Positions 34,501 to 44,939 are shown, numbered from the stretch's first letter. The stretch: 64,000 nucleotides of DNA from Maylandia zebra (GCF_041146795.1 NC_135187.1:18386056-18450055), one strand, 5' to 3'. A program made the numbers and translations. The notes: a model not told the origin generated them from the sequence alone.

Positions 34501-37500
34501 ACAGACCGCTACTCAAAAATCGCTTAACAAAAACATAACTCAACAAACTGACCTGCCCAAATGAGAAACAGCTCCAGTTATATAGCAAATGAATAAACCA
34601 TTATATACACCAAAGGTGAAAACTAAAGAGATAACAGATAACCATCATTCAAGAAGAACCCCATTCCCCTGCATGATCACAATAGATGGTCCATTCCACT
34701 TTATTGGCTTCTGCATTTAAACCAGCTCCACCCTCAGCCTCCTCTTTCAGCCAAACCAGGAAGGACTGGAGCGGAGGTCAGGTAACTCAGAAAGAGCAGA
34801 AATATAATCAATATAACATACCTGTATAAAATAACAAACAATGCAAAGGAAAGTCTATGCCACCATTTGGGCTATAGCTTAGTGCTGTCATGCATTACAG
34901 GTAAACTCAAAATATCAAATTAATTAACTTATGATCACAGAAACTTTAGAGCATAACGTAAACATAAGACAAAAGACCAAATGAATATTACCTAAGTATC
35001 TCAGTTGTGTGGTTGCATGCATCCATCACACATGGCCATGTTTTATTGACACTGCTAAATTACATGTCAGTGACAAAGTCGGACACAAGTCTGGATCTGT
35101 TACATTACAGGCTAGTGTGTTATTTAACCCGAACACCTAAATATTATAGTCATTTTATGTTCATGCAGCTGGACAAAGGCTGCTGTGTGAGCAGTAACGT
35201 CAGCATTGTGCACACAGATCATAATGGCATGAATAAATATTGTTTTATGAAATGTGCATACACATGTTCTAACTTACTACGCAAAAAAGAGTTATTACTG
35301 CTTAATCTGAAACCACGCCAGCCAAATCTGTTTTATCAGAAACTTTTACTTCTTTTGTGTTCCCTTCTGTTTTCTTTATTCCCAGAAACTCTTAGGATTC
35401 TGTGTTTGCTCTTATGCTTATGTAGTCTTGGTTAGCTGGATTTGACTTTATTAACTTCTCTCTTTATCTCCCGGTGTCTGCAGGGAGTGCCTTGGCGAGG
35501 CCCACGAGCCATGTGATTGTCAGATGTGGAGGAACTGGCTCCAGAAAGTCACAGAGATGAAGCCTGAAGAGTGTATGCCTGTGCTGTTTTGTTTGTTTTA
35601 CTGTAACTTTAACTGCCCAGCAATATGGTAGCTAAGAGCAGCTGTCAGGACGTCTTATCTGGATGTGCCTGCTGTATTTTATGTGATGCTGGCAGGTGTT
35701 TAAGTCACTAATATTTGCGTAATGTGCCGGAATGTGTCTGCAGGCCAGGTGTTAGACTGCAGAGATGTTGCTAATGTGTGTGCGTCCACCTGTGTGTTTG
35801 TGTGTGCTTTCCCACAGTGGCAGGTGTGAGCGAGGCCTATGAGGATGCTGCTAACTGCCTGTGGCTGCTGACCAACTCCAAACCGTGTGCCAACTGCAAG
35901 TCTCCCATTCAGAAGAATGAGGGCTGCAACCACATGCAGTGTGCTAAGGTAAACACTAAACTCTGTCTGCTGTGTGTCTTCGTTTAAAGGCATGAATGTT
36001 GATTGCTCGGTGTATTAAAAATTTTTTCTGTATTTAATTTTATTCCTAATAAATTAACCTTGGTGTTTTTCTCTCTGTGTAGTGTAAGTATGACTTCTGT
36101 TGGATCTGTCTGGAGGAGTGGAAGAAACACAGCTCATCAACAGGTGGCTACTATCGCTGTACTCGCTATGAGGTCATCCAGCAACTTGAAGAGCAGTCCA
36201 AAGAGATGACTGTAGAGGTATAAACACTTACTCACTCATAAAATGGAGAATACACACACACTTTATCCCATATAAGCTTCCACTGATGTAAAAACACTTG
36301 CTGGACACTATTTTTTGGTCCAGTTTGTTAGTACCTGGTTGGACCCCCTTTCCCCCTGAAAACATTGCTCTTAGATTTTGGTCCATATTGACATAATAGG
36401 GTCACACAGTTGCCTGCCCAGCAGTGATGTGAATCTCGTGTTTTACTGCATCCCAAAGATGCTCTATTGGATTGAGATCTGGTGACTGGAGGCCACAGAG
36501 GTCACAAGGTGCATAATCCTGCTGGAAGTGGCAATCAGAAGACTCTTACATTGTGGCCATATAGGGATGGAGCAGCTGTGGTGTTTCGACGATGGTTATT
36601 TGGTACTAGGGGGCCAACACCAGCCTGAATTGTTGATACAAGCCAGGATGGATCCATGCTATCATGTTATTTTTGACTTTGTCATTGGCAGCAGAAATTG
36701 GAACACATCAGACCAGGCAACATTTTTTTCAATCCTCTGTCAAATTTCGCTGAGCATGTATGTTTCCTGTTCTTAGCTCTTCTGCATATCGTAGTTGTAA
36801 TGTTGTTGTTTGAGTTACTGTTGTGTTCCTATCAGCTCATGGCAGTGTGCCCTTTTTCCTCTGACCTCTGGCATCTACAGGGCATTTTCACATAGAGAAC
36901 TGCTGCTCACTGGATATTTTCTCTTCTTACTCTTTGTAAACCTTAGAGTAGATCAGCAGTTTCTTAAATACTCAGACCAACAACAACACCATGTTCCAAA
37001 TCACTTTAATCACCTTTCTTCCTCGCTCTTATGTTCAATTTGAACTTCAAAGGGTTGTCTGGACCCTGTCTACATGCAGTGAGTTGTTGCCATGTGATTG
37101 GCTGATTAGATATATGTATTAATGAGCAGCTAAATAGGTATAGCTGAGTGAGTCTGTATTCACACAAATATAGAAGTTGTTCAGTCTCTTTCACTGAGTA
37201 CAGTGAGTAAACACACACACACAGAGGAGTTTAAATGAAGTAAGAGTTTTTCTTTTTTACAGGCAGAAAAGAAGCACAAAAGTTTCCAGGAGCTGGACCG
37301 TTTCATGCACTACTACACTCGCTTCAAGAACCATGAACACAGTTACAAGGTAATACACTCGACAGATACGTTCATAACGATGCAAACCTCGCCCAAAAAT
37401 CTAAAATGCTTCCAGAGAAACATCTCGTGATCATTTGGTGTGTGTATTCTCTCTTCTGTGTGTGTGTGTGTCTGTGTGTGTGTGTGTGTGTGTTAGTTGG

Positions 37501-40500
37501 AACAAAAGCTGCTAAAAACGGCTAAAGAGAAGATGGAGCAGCTGAGCAGGGCCTTCATTAGCCGTAAGTGTCCTGCACTGATCTCATGAAAAGGATTCAA
37601 AAGAAGTCTGAGTAAACTGCTTGTCAGCTGCAAGCCGTTTGCCCGAGAATAGCATATTTGTTTTTGCCAAAGCGCAAATAGGTCATGCCTTTCAGACTCA
37701 CACCCAAGCTTTGGTGCGTCCGGGTCATAAGACATTAATCCTGTGCTCATTAAAGTCATGGCTAGCTATAAAACACGTGTCTTTTCTTCTGCAGGTGAAG
37801 GCACTCCCCCAGACACACGCTTCATTGAGGACGGCGTGACTGAGCTGCTGAAGACGCGGCGCGTGCTGAAGTGCTCTTACCCATACGGCTTCTTCCTCCA
37901 GCAAGGCAGCACCCAGAAAGAGATATTTGAACTCATGCAGGTATTTTAATATATATCCAACAAGTGTGCATCCTCTGCATGAACAGGACTAACACCCCTG
38001 AAGTGCCTACAGGGATTCCTGGACTCTGTAGGGGTAAACTGTGTAGAACATAAACAAATTTTGGGGTGTATTATGGCCTTGGTGGACAGAGGACTGGGTA
38101 CATCTGTTAAAATATACACGCAAAAGAGTCGGTTTAATGGGTTTTTTCGCATTTCAGTCACACTAGATTATAAATGGGATGGAAACCTCTTATTAGGAAA
38201 AATCAGTGATTGCGCTATTTTTGCAAGTGTAAGTACTTGATGCAACCAAGTGGTCATGCAGAAGTTGAGCAGCACGATCAACCTACCACTGTTGATTGCA
38301 AGACGATTACACGGTCTGACGGGGGGAAGACGGTGTTCAACACTTTCTTCTGTTTGTCCTCCCAGACTGACTTAGAGATGGTCGTAGAGGATCTGGCCCA
38401 GAAGGTCAACCGTCCGTACCTGAGGACGCCGTGCCATAAGATCATCAGCGCGGCCCGCCTGGTGCAGCAGAAGAGGCAGGAGTTCTTGGCATCAGTGGCC
38501 CGTGGCGTCGCTCCCAATGACTCTCCAGAGCCTCCTCGCAGGAAGTAAGAAAGCACACACACAACGCACAGAGAGACAATATGGTTCTAATTTTGGCTCA
38601 AGTTAACAAATTCACTACATAGAGCCACTTAGAGGGATTCAGGGGATAAAGAAGTGGCATAAGAACTTAAACTGAAGCTGAGTGTTGTTTAGTTTGCTTC
38701 AAATGTGTTTTTAAAAAAAGTAATTGTGTGCTAACATTCATTTCAGTTACCCTGGAGGATCGTGGGATTGGGAGTACCTTGGCTTTGCTTCTCCTGAGGT
38801 AAACACAAACGCCTTCTGTCACACCACACTCACAAACACTAACTTCTCTTCGTTCTGCTAATATCTTGGCTCATGCCTCGCTAATGCTACTTCCTAAACC
38901 TCCGCTTTAGTGACCTACTTGTGTATGAGGTCGTATTAATGCATGACTGCGGCGGCAGCAGCTGACATAGTTTGCTTATGTGTGTTAAGATGGGAAGTCG
39001 GCACTCCGTACTGGGAGCAGATCAGAGAGAGAGACAGTCGCAGGTAATTCACCAGTTTTGTTTTTTTTTTTGTTTTTTTTTGGCATATTTAGGGACAAGC
39101 ATGATGGGCTGAATGTTGTTTTCTGTGCTTGAGATTTTGATGCTGCCTGACACAAAATAGCTCCCTCAAGTTGTCTTTTTCTTATAATAGAACTCGAATA
39201 ACTCTTTGCAGGATTATGCTGACATCCAGTACCGTCGCAGACACAGACCACGGCGCAGAGGAGACATGCTGAGTTTGCACAGCCTTAGAAGCAGCAGTAA
39301 CACACCAGAGACCAGCAGGAGGAGTGACAACACAGGTGTGGCAAGCATTTTAATGCACCGTATAACTGGCTTATATCAAGTATTTAACAAAAAAAATTTT
39401 TCAGATTAATACAGTGTAGTGTTCATTAATTTATTGTTCTGTATACAGCCGGTACAGGCAGTATATTGGCAAACACTCTGTTCTGGATCCTGCCTATATT
39501 AATAAATTGTCTTGTCAGTGCACAAGACAACCAGTAAATGGGATTTTACTTTATTGCTCCATCAGTCTGTTCCAGTCGAAGCACCCAGAGCCATCGATCA
39601 CTGGGATCAATTTGTAATCAAGCCACGCACAGCAGTCTGTGCTTTAATGTGACATTTCGTGTTTCAGAAGGCACGGAGAGGGGCGAGGGTCGCAGGAGAG
39701 CGCTCGGCTCGCTCGACGAAGACGATCCCAACATCCTTCTGGCCATCCAGCTGTCGCTGCAGGAGTCGCGCCGAGAACGAGGACTGGAGGGAGGGATGGA
39801 GGGGAGGGTGGATCAGGAGAGAAGAGCGGCTCCAGCGGGAGACCTGGTCGATGCTGTTTTACACTCTCTCAACACAGAGGGTCCTCCAGGAGCCAGAGGC
39901 TCATCCTTCCCCGCGTCCATCCTGGATCCTCCTCACCCGCCTAACAGGACAGACTCCACCTCCCAGCCTTGTGTATCCAGCTCCCTCCCCCTCCCTCCGC
40001 CTCCTCCCTCCCTCAGCGCAGAGCTGCTGGAGCTGGGAGACAGCCTTATGAAACTGGGGAGCATAACCACTCCTTACGACCTGGACACAAACACGCAGGA
40101 GCAGCTCAGCTCACACCACACATACATACACAGTACACATGCTGCTCCTTACACCACTGAACCTGCCTGCAGCAACCCCAGCAGCCACAGACAGGATCAG
40201 AGTGCACTGACTGCCCCATATGTGCTCGATCATATCACCATCACAGACCCTCGTTATGACAGCAAAGAGCAGACTTCCTGCCATTTGAGTGCATATTTAG
40301 CCAAGGCTGAGCACGCCGCCTCCTGCCTCCCCGCTCCAAACCCCGCACATCCTAGTTCCTATAGCCGGGAACATGCAGCCACGTACAACAGCAACCCTAA
40401 ACCAGACAGCTCCTACAACCCCTGCCCCGAACACAGCAGCTCTTACACCGCAGAGCGCCCCGCTGCCTACGCCGTCGAACGTCCCCCTAAATCAGACCCC

Positions 40501-41109
40501 CAGCCCCCTACCCAGTTGTGCCTCCCATCTCCAGAGCTTGAGCCAGAGCTGCTGCTCTCACCAGTGATTCCCCCAGGGGGCCCTTTCACCCCCAGTGACC
40601 CTCAGAGCCTGGAGCCCTTGGACCCCACAGCCAGCGCTCAGCTGCTGGATAACATCATGGCCTGGTTTAACAACAACATAAACCCCCAGAATAACCCGCA
40701 GAGCCTGGCTCTCATCCCCTCCCCGCCCACCACAGAGACAGACTCCTCTCCCGACACACACACCGAGACTGAGAGCCAGACCTCCGCCCCCATCCGGCAG
40801 CCCCTGGAGGGCGAGTCGGAAGTAGGCAGAGGGTCGGCGACCGGCCCACCGGGAGCCGAGGGCGTGAAGACGTCGAGGCCGAGCACTCTGGAGCTGGAAA
40901 AAAGAGACGCTGGAGAAGAGGGTGTGGATGCAGGGTGTGTGGCTGACCTGTCGCTGGACGAAGCGCACACACACCCGCATTCACACTCCCAACATGGAAA
41001 CAGTCCCGCACACACTGCCCCGGCAATGGAGAGAGACTCAGACCTCGTCCTTCAGTTAGAGGAGGACCGGTCACCTGAAGAGTGGACGGAGCAGGAACAC
41101 CTAGTGTGA
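19588..41109 (+). CDS. ankib1: ankib1: ankyrin repeat and IBR domain E3 ubiquitin ligase
   Basis: Nineteen coding exons join in frame: 19588-19775, 23835-24006, 24125-24256, 25104-25295, 27415-27532, 27642-27862, 28458-28546, 28641-28785, 28931-29091, 35484-35572, 35818-35948, 36083-36217, 37263-37349, 37497-37563, 37795-37940, 38366-38544, 38747-38798, 39212-39335 and 39668-41109. They give 1289 codons plus stop, against roughly 1090 aa in mammals as I recall it. The protein starts [20 protein letters not shown] and ends [10 protein letters not shown], both matching the ANKIB1 family. Order: ankyrin repeats (about 1-220), RING1 from about 342, IBR, RING2 with the predicted catalytic Cys in NEGCNHMQC at about 539, Ariadne-like region, UIM-like [16 protein letters not shown], long tail. 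RBR ligases pass ubiquitin through that Cys to substrates. Intron 9 holds a Gmr1-type LTR element. Splice frames all close, so the gene looks intact. Confidence 0.97.
20364..21029. mobile_element. Harbinger-like MITE in ankib1 intron 2
   Basis: The inverted ends read GGCCTCAGTCACGCAGACCT at the left and, on the opposite strand, GGCCTCAATCACACAGGCCT at the right. They are flanked by TTA on both sides (20361-20363, 21030-21032), the target preference of PIF/Harbinger elements. At 666 bp it has no transposase frame. Internal partial inverted similarity (GCATGGAAGATGCCGACTTG against AAGTCGGCATCTTTCAT) suggests a fold-back origin. Confidence 0.75.
24257..25103 (+). other. ankib1 intron 4
   Basis: No repeat family recognised. 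The 3' part is pyrimidine-rich up to the exon at 25104. Confidence 0.5.
25296..27414 (+). other. ankib1 intron 5
   Basis: About 2.1 kb. The part around 25640-26500 reads like an old, unclassified dispersed repeat (mixed short palindromic stretches). No termini can be set, so no element is called. Confidence 0.4.
29123..29813 (-). repeat. 3' LTR of the Gmr1-type element
   Basis: 691 bp, beginning TGTGATGG and ending CATGACA in element orientation (TG...CA). A G-rich polypurine tract borders it on the inner side at about 29814-29830. Confidence 0.93.
29784..34244 (-). CDS. Gag-Pol frame of the Gmr1-type element (fossil)
   Basis: 1486 codons. From the N-terminus: coiled-coil-rich start (about 60-100), Gag capsid region with a SCAN-like segment (about 215-300, ending [18 protein letters not shown]), CCHC knuckle [14 protein letters not shown] (about 354-367), aspartic protease [11 protein letters not shown] (about 410), integrase with HHCC zinc motif (about 633-675) and DDE residues in MDVVGP, TDRGTNF and GLTERFYQ (about 703-798), reverse transcriptase with [11 protein letters not shown], and RNase H ([14 protein letters not shown]). 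These proteins belong to the mobile element and have no role in ankib1. The frame ends inside the 3' LTR. Confidence 0.92.
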   Translation of the reverse strand: MQRGARSARVVRGDVPSQQMGSEGQVDGEQEENGASGGVDSTEGQGREPTISDLISLLRSHMGQQEAREAKQKEESAKQEQRFKALQHQFQLLQVEVQARTSPVPEGQAVESPDPASLDDDILPQAGPSISVTGSSGQSHFLEPKLQKLTNEDDIEHFLITFERIAMACRWQRHDWVFHLVPLLTGKARGAYVHMDVDDFLDYDKVKAAILYKYDINPETYRQRFRSLDVNPAESPKELYARLKELYVKWVHPEDKTIQDIGEIIILEQYLRMLSPELQVWIKEHNPPSAAEAAKLADVFVAARRKGQPWSFMAWKTKDSRKSLPQRPAANVSRASYSHSPNGSLKSPAKPLVCYLCGMEGHTKPMCPENSAKLTQMCFVPRNHDNSEIKLDRGLKMTSVEINGDTLKALIDTGSTQTLVHRQFVPLNSINMTETIPVCCVHGDEKPYPTADLYIKVQGQVYLLNIGVADNLPFPVILGRDLPVLFDLLDYSHTCNVAVTRAQAMKPADATQTLSALPFYEAELETAPGKLRKSRMERRREKFHHTIVKASPVCEPEMSLDFKVPANITEMQHNDPVLAPFFQKAKKQGHEMEPDINSSEDFFLKDGILYRRQRSQVQLMVPSGVREVVLNLGHSVPWAGHLGKHKTMARIRKHFHWPGLRADVAQFCKSCPQCQKTSIKTPSRAPLQPLPVISTPFERLGMDVVGPVEKSRAGNRYMLVITDYATKYPEVFPLKSVKAKSVAFCLVQFFSRVGFPREILTDRGTNFMSTLLKQVYQLLGIKGLRTTPYHPQTDGLTERFYQTLKQMLRKFVNDTGTDWDQWLPYLLFAYREVPQVSTGFSPFELLYGHEVRGPLSLLKEMWEGDRSEAGATNVISYVIQMRERLEKMTELAQAHMVAPQQHQKVWYDRSARERSFEPGQKVLVLLPSDDRKLLAKWQGPFQIQQKLGATTYRLATPGHSRSSRVLHVNLLKEWVERPKRAEVLLIREIHEEEEVEEQYLPSGVLQHLDLNHLSEEKQLQVKELCSSGVFQENPGRTDVIEHDIILKDGASVRRMSYRIPERLLTSLRKEVDLMLSLGIIEPSKSEWCNPVVLVPKKDSSLRFCIDFRYLNAISKFDSYPTPRVDDLIERLGKAQYLTTLDLCKGYWQVPLTQRSRELTAFRTPWGLFQFTVLPFGLHGAPATFQRLMDRVLCGLSEFTAAYLDDIVIYSQTWEEHLQHLEKVLERLREAGLTANSAKCVFAKAETEYLGFVIGNGVIKPQVSKISAIESCSLPQTRKQLRSFLGMAGFYHRFIPHFSARASPLTDLTGSRCPNQIQWTEEAEAAFQDIRQSLSKTPVLYTPDFEKPFILQTDASDRGLGAVLLQGPPNERHPVAFISRKMFPREMRYSTVEKEALAIKWALDSLKYYLLGREFTLETDHKAFQWLEKMKDTNGRITRWYLAMQPFRFTIQHIAGKNNCTADYLSRCSSSLLKGGGVCDGCMQPHN
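34323..34340 (-). other. Primer-binding site of the Gmr1-type element, tRNA-Leu type
   Basis: On the element strand the bases just inside the 5' LTR read TGGTGGCAGCAGTGGGAT (after two bases). This complements the 3' end of vertebrate tRNA-Leu(AAG), recalled as ATCCCACCGCTGCCACCA, at 17 of 18 positions. The tRNA sequence is from memory. Confidence 0.65.
34341..35030 (-). repeat. 5' LTR of the Gmr1-type element
   Basis: 690 bp, nearly identical to the other LTR. The target duplication CATGG follows at 35031-35035. Confidence 0.93.
36285..37220 (-). mobile_element. Decayed Tc1-like transposon in ankib1 intron 12
   Basis: Recognisable blocks of a common fish Tc1-like transposase gene lie in reverse orientation, for example CTCTATTGGATTGAGATCTG, GGTGACTGGAGGCCAC, TTGGTCCATATTGACAT and GTTGCCATGTGATTGGCTGA near the right end. 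Large parts are missing and the termini are poorly preserved, so the borders are approximate. A related, better bordered copy lies at 60521-61404. Confidence 0.75.
38990..39043 (+). other. ankib1: Candidate cassette exon of ankib1 (18 codons)
   Basis: Between exons 38747-38798 and 39212-39335, both in phase 0 at the junction, lies a 54-base open stretch ([18 protein letters not shown]) with AG before it and GTAATT after it. It would insert 18 residues without changing frame. The 3' splice site has a weak pyrimidine tract. Conservation could not be tested here, so it is a candidate only. Confidence 0.35.
39668..41109 (+). other. ankib1: ankib1 last coding exon: UIM-like motif and Pro/Ser-rich tail
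   Basis: One 1442-base exon encodes the UIM-like [18 protein letters not shown], a low-complexity Pro/Ser/Thr region with repeated SSY/TY-type phrases ([37 protein letters not shown]), the family block [14 protein letters not shown], the block [19 protein letters not shown], and the conserved C-terminus. The Tyr-rich insertion accounts for much of the extra length over the mammalian protein. It is probably disordered. Confidence 0.85.
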
Positions 41110-42975
41110 AAGTGACAGATGTAGAGAGAAAGAGAAGGTAGAGCCGAGATAAAGAGAAAGAAAACCAATCAGAGAGAAGCACTGATGGATGATGCAAGAT
41201 GTGTGATGGTGGTGCCTGTGTTTGGGGGGTGGAGTGTTTACTGTATGTATTATACTGTATTTAGAGAGGACTTAAAGACCTGCGGACTCTGTCCAGGAAA
41301 GATGATGTCATACACGTTTTGATTATTTTTAAGTGCTTTTTGTCTGCTCTAAAAACAGACAAATTATTCTTTGAAGTGTTTAAACCATGAACGGAGAGCT
41401 ACTGATATCATAACACAACAAAATGCTCCGTGTTTTAGTTTAGTTTAGTTTTTTTCTTATTTTAATTTAATTCCCCACCTCTTCTGTTTGTCTCCTAAGT
41501 TTGTTCAGGGTGAAGTTTTGGTGCTGTTCATGCTGAAATCCAAACTTGCCTCATTTAACTACACTTGATTCTCACACTAACCCAACCACAAGCCAGTTCA
41601 GAGCTCCAAGAGCCAAATATATGAAGATAACTGTAACTTTGGAGCCTGTTTATAGCGTGCTGTACAATCAGAGGGCCTAATTCTGATTTCTGGACCTTCA
41701 TGCACACTGTGCCTGTTTGTGTTAGTGCCAATACAGTCCTGATCTTTCTTTTCAGCAGACTGGCACAGTCTGCTGCGTAAACGTCACACTATTACAGCAC
41801 CTCTCTGCACGTGAAGGTCAGAGGCCAGCCCCAGCTGCAGAGCAGCGCCCATAAAGCTGGAAGTTCAGTGGGTGCTTGTTTGCAGAGCAGATTGAGTTCT
41901 GGTTTTTTTTTTTTTTTTTGGGTTTTTTTTTTTTGTTCTGGGGGGGGGGTTGTTTTTGTTTGTTTTTTTGCTACTCGCTGCACATTTCAAATGTTTTGTA
42001 TCAAAGATGCATCTTCATGTTTAATCTGCAGAGATTTACAGTGTTTTTCTGCCACTTTGGCTCAGTGTTAGTGCACCAGATCTCACGTAGCACACAAAAT
42101 ACAGTGGGTATTAAATGAGGTAATGCATCAACCAATCAAATTAATCTGAGAATAATGATATCCAGTATTTAACCTCCTCAGATCATTCATACTTGCTTTG
42201 ATTTTAAAAAAACTACAAATATCACGGAGGAAATAATTTGGCATTTTAAGCTGAAGACTGACTTCAGAATGATCCTTTACTTTATTAAACCTGATAAATA
42301 AAATACAGTCAAAAGGTTTAAAGTGCTTCAAACAAGTCGTCCAATCAAAATTATTAAATGTTAAACCAATTAAAAGAGTAAACAGTTAGCAGATGGTAAA
42401 CTAAGATATGCTTTATCACTTTGGATTATACACAATGTGTTTTAAAGTTTGACTTTACCCTGCAGCACATTTAAACAAGCTGATTTTTCATAAAAAGCGA
42501 GATTTCAGCCACTTTCACAAGTTTTGTCTTCACAGAAGCTGTTGTAAACGGTGTTTATACGACTGTAAAATAAATGAGAATATATTGTTAAAACGCTGCT
42601 GCACTGATTCATGAATCTGTTTATTGTTTGGTGCTCGTGTGAGCTGGTTCTTTGAGTCGTGCGGTTTCTGAGCCAAAGCAGGCATAACTAATACTGTAAA
42701 TGTGAGCACATTTTATGGTTTTATGTAACTTTTTATCATATCTTTTCCACTACTTATAGCACCCTGCAGTGTGCTCTAATCGATGGGACGTGGGTTTGGG
42801 TTTCTGCTGTATTTGATTCTTTTTATTCCTTTAATTATAGAGAAGATGTTTCTTTCTGTTGAGACCAGAGTTGTTGGATCTGTGTGCCTTTTTCTTTGTT
42901 TTGTTTTGTTCTGATTGTATTTATCTGTTGCTATTTATTAGTGTCATTGCTTTTTAAACATGCTTCTTAATGAAA

Positions 42976-43011
<36 letters not shown>

Positions 43012-43654
43012 AACACTTTAATACACTGATTTTGTTTAATCCCCCCCCCCCCGGGTGAGTCGCAGCGCCCACATTTTCAGCCCTGAATGAAAAACCTCTT
43101 TGAGCCTCTCTGAAGGAATCCGCTGCTTTTCCACGATGATCAAAAAACACTTTATGTGAATGTTGAACTTTGATTTGACGCCGCCTTGGAAATGTAACTG
43201 CTGGGATGTCATCAAGCCTCAAATCTTTAAACTTTATTGCCCAAATACAATGTTTACAAGGGAACTAAACACTGCCTGCTGTGATGAGGACTGATTTGGT
43301 GCTCTGGGGAGTGAAATGAGAATAAATGTGGGGATTTTAAATGTCCTTTGATGGCATGCCAAACAAATACAAAGACACCCTTTGTAAAACTCAAACTGAC
43401 TCACTTAAAACTGATTTTTAAGCATTTTCTGAAACCTGAAGTGATAAAGTGAGAACTGTGAAGGTAGCTGGCTCATAGCATTGCACGAAGCCCGCTGAGA
43501 TGTGAGGGCAGTTGTGACATTTCAGGCTCCGCTCCCTGAGGATGGAGGGGATTCACGTCAGTGTTTGGGCACACGCTGCGTCTTTGTTTTGCAGAAACAT
43601 GCTGCCGAATGTCGGATGTTTGGTGGGGCTGCGGAGGGACAGCGGCTAAATATT

Positions 43655-43702
<48 letters not shown>

Positions 43703-43904
43703 TGGCATCGATGGCGTCACGCAAGCGGTTGCATTAGTGTTTATGATTTAATGCTCCCTCATCTGACATCTTCAGAGTTTAAGAGATTGAAATTGCACTC
43801 TCACAGATTATACTTGATACATTCCCAGCTGGTCAAAAGAAAGGGTTTGATGTGTGGCCAAAACTAAAAATGAAAGTGTCAGTGCAAAGTTTACTCTCAA
43901 TAAA
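41110..43904 (+). other. ankib1: ankib1 3' UTR and downstream flank
   Basis: Non-coding sequence with candidate AATAAA signals at 42569-42574 and 43899-43904. It includes T-rich runs, a (GAT)n tract (about 42977-43011) and 32 T ending at 43689. Which signal is used cannot be decided from sequence. Confidence 0.5.
42977..43011 (+). repeat. (GAT)n microsatellite
   Basis: About 11 GAT units; the poly-His frame on the other strand is an artefact. Confidence 0.9.
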
Positions 43905-44935
43905 AAGAACTGAAAGTGCACTGCAGTGACATTTTTATTTTTTGTTTTAGTGCTTTGATTTCTGAGCTTCCATCAGCAAGAAAAGGGAACATGTTCCCTG
44001 ATTAGTCTCCTATTTATCGTAATGTACATGGTAGACTGACGTCTTTTCACTTCATGTTGCTGTCAAGTCCACAACAGCTCTTAGCATGTACATGGAAATG
44101 ATAAGTAAACCCATTATCTTTAGGTTTAGACTGCATTTATTTAAAAAACTTAACACAGCTGCACATCAGGAGAACAGAAGTGTTAGATTTTTGTTTTTAT
44201 TACTTTTTTTTTTTAAATTGATTTGGGGTTTGGGAAGGCTTTCCTTATTTTAATTTGTTTTCATTGTGTAAAATGTTCAGTTTGATTAGTTTCACGATTT
44301 ATTTCTGTAATCTGTCAGGAGGAAAATTTTTAGATATGCAGCTATTACAGCACAAATCCAATGCGGCATCTCAGCCTCACTAAGTACGACCAAACTGCCA
44401 AAGACTTAAACAAGACACAGCACTGTGCAAAAGACTTGAGTCACCCCTTGCTGTCTTTATATTTTGCTTTTAAGCAGCCAAACTTCTTGATCTCTGTTCT
44501 TGAGGCTTTCTGAAGGTCTTTCAGTTTTTATTTACAGCTCAGGAATGCATCTGGCTCTTCAGTTCATACACCTACTGGTCAGTCTTATCAGAAATCTTTT
44601 TCACTGGAAGGATGTCTGTCAAGAAGATCCATTTTCCTAGCAAAGTAGAAAGGATATCTCAAGACGTTTGCACTATATTGTAGCGTTTTCTGATTATTTG
44701 TTATTTAGTTTACACACAGTAAGTTTTTACTGTCGTTATAGTTTACTAATGTTGACACTTTGACAACATATATTATAATAAAATGTATATACGCATTCCT
44801 TCTATTAAATATTTTCTTTAAAGTTCAATAAATCCAAATATTTGTTAGATTCGGAGCATAAGTTCAAAACGCTGTTTATTCTTCCACCAGTAGGCGGCAG
44901 TGTTGTCGTGCAGCGTGTCTTCTTCTTCATCGCCG
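43905..44935. other. Intergenic stretch between ankib1 and snrpd1
   Basis: The block around 44417-44450 (ACAGCACTGTGCAAAAGACTT) resembles the terminal sequence of a common vertebrate Tc1/mariner-type repeat, but no second end was found. Nothing else is recognised. Confidence 0.4.
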
Positions 44936-44939
44936 TCGC

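Larger units (their letters stand above)
29123..35030 (-). mobile_element. Gmr1-type (Ty3/gypsy-related) LTR retrotransposon, fossil copy that looks whole
   Basis: Antisense insertion in ankib1 intron 9 with two LTRs (29123-29813 and 34341-35030), a primer-binding site next to the 5' LTR, a purine-rich tract next to the 3' LTR and a 5-bp target duplication CATGG (29118-29122, 35031-35035). The single long frame has the domain order Gag, protease, integrase, reverse transcriptase, RNase H. Integrase before reverse transcriptase is the defining trait of the Gmr1 group of deuterostome gypsy-like elements. The LTRs differ at three sites and by one 1-base length difference over 690 bp (about 0.4%), so the copy is young, plausibly under about a million years at a slow fish rate; the rate is assumed. 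It looks whole. No envelope-like frame is seen. Confidence 0.93.
28458..36217 (+). other. ankib1: ankib1 exons encoding the RBR catalytic module
   Basis: RING1 begins at the first codon of exon 28458-28546 ([19 protein letters not shown], then GHEFCRACW). The following exons give [11 protein letters not shown] and [14 protein letters not shown]. The exons at 28931-29091 and 35484-35572 flank the 5.9-kb LTR insertion and supply [19 protein letters not shown] of the IBR. RING2 spans 35818-35948 and 36083-36217 ([32 protein letters not shown]). The donor after 35572 is read as GTATGC so that the joined codon is Leu, as in the EELVGVSEA region of the mammalian protein. Confidence 0.93.

Noticed and set aside
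39538-39667. In-frame upstream extension of the last ankib1 exon
   Set aside because: The open frame continues into the intron, but the acceptor GTTTCAG at 39661-39667 joins in phase with the previous exon and restores the family sequence.
40558-41197. Long minus-strand frames opposite the last ankib1 exon
   Set aside because: Shadow frames of GC-rich, Pro/Ser-coding sequence.
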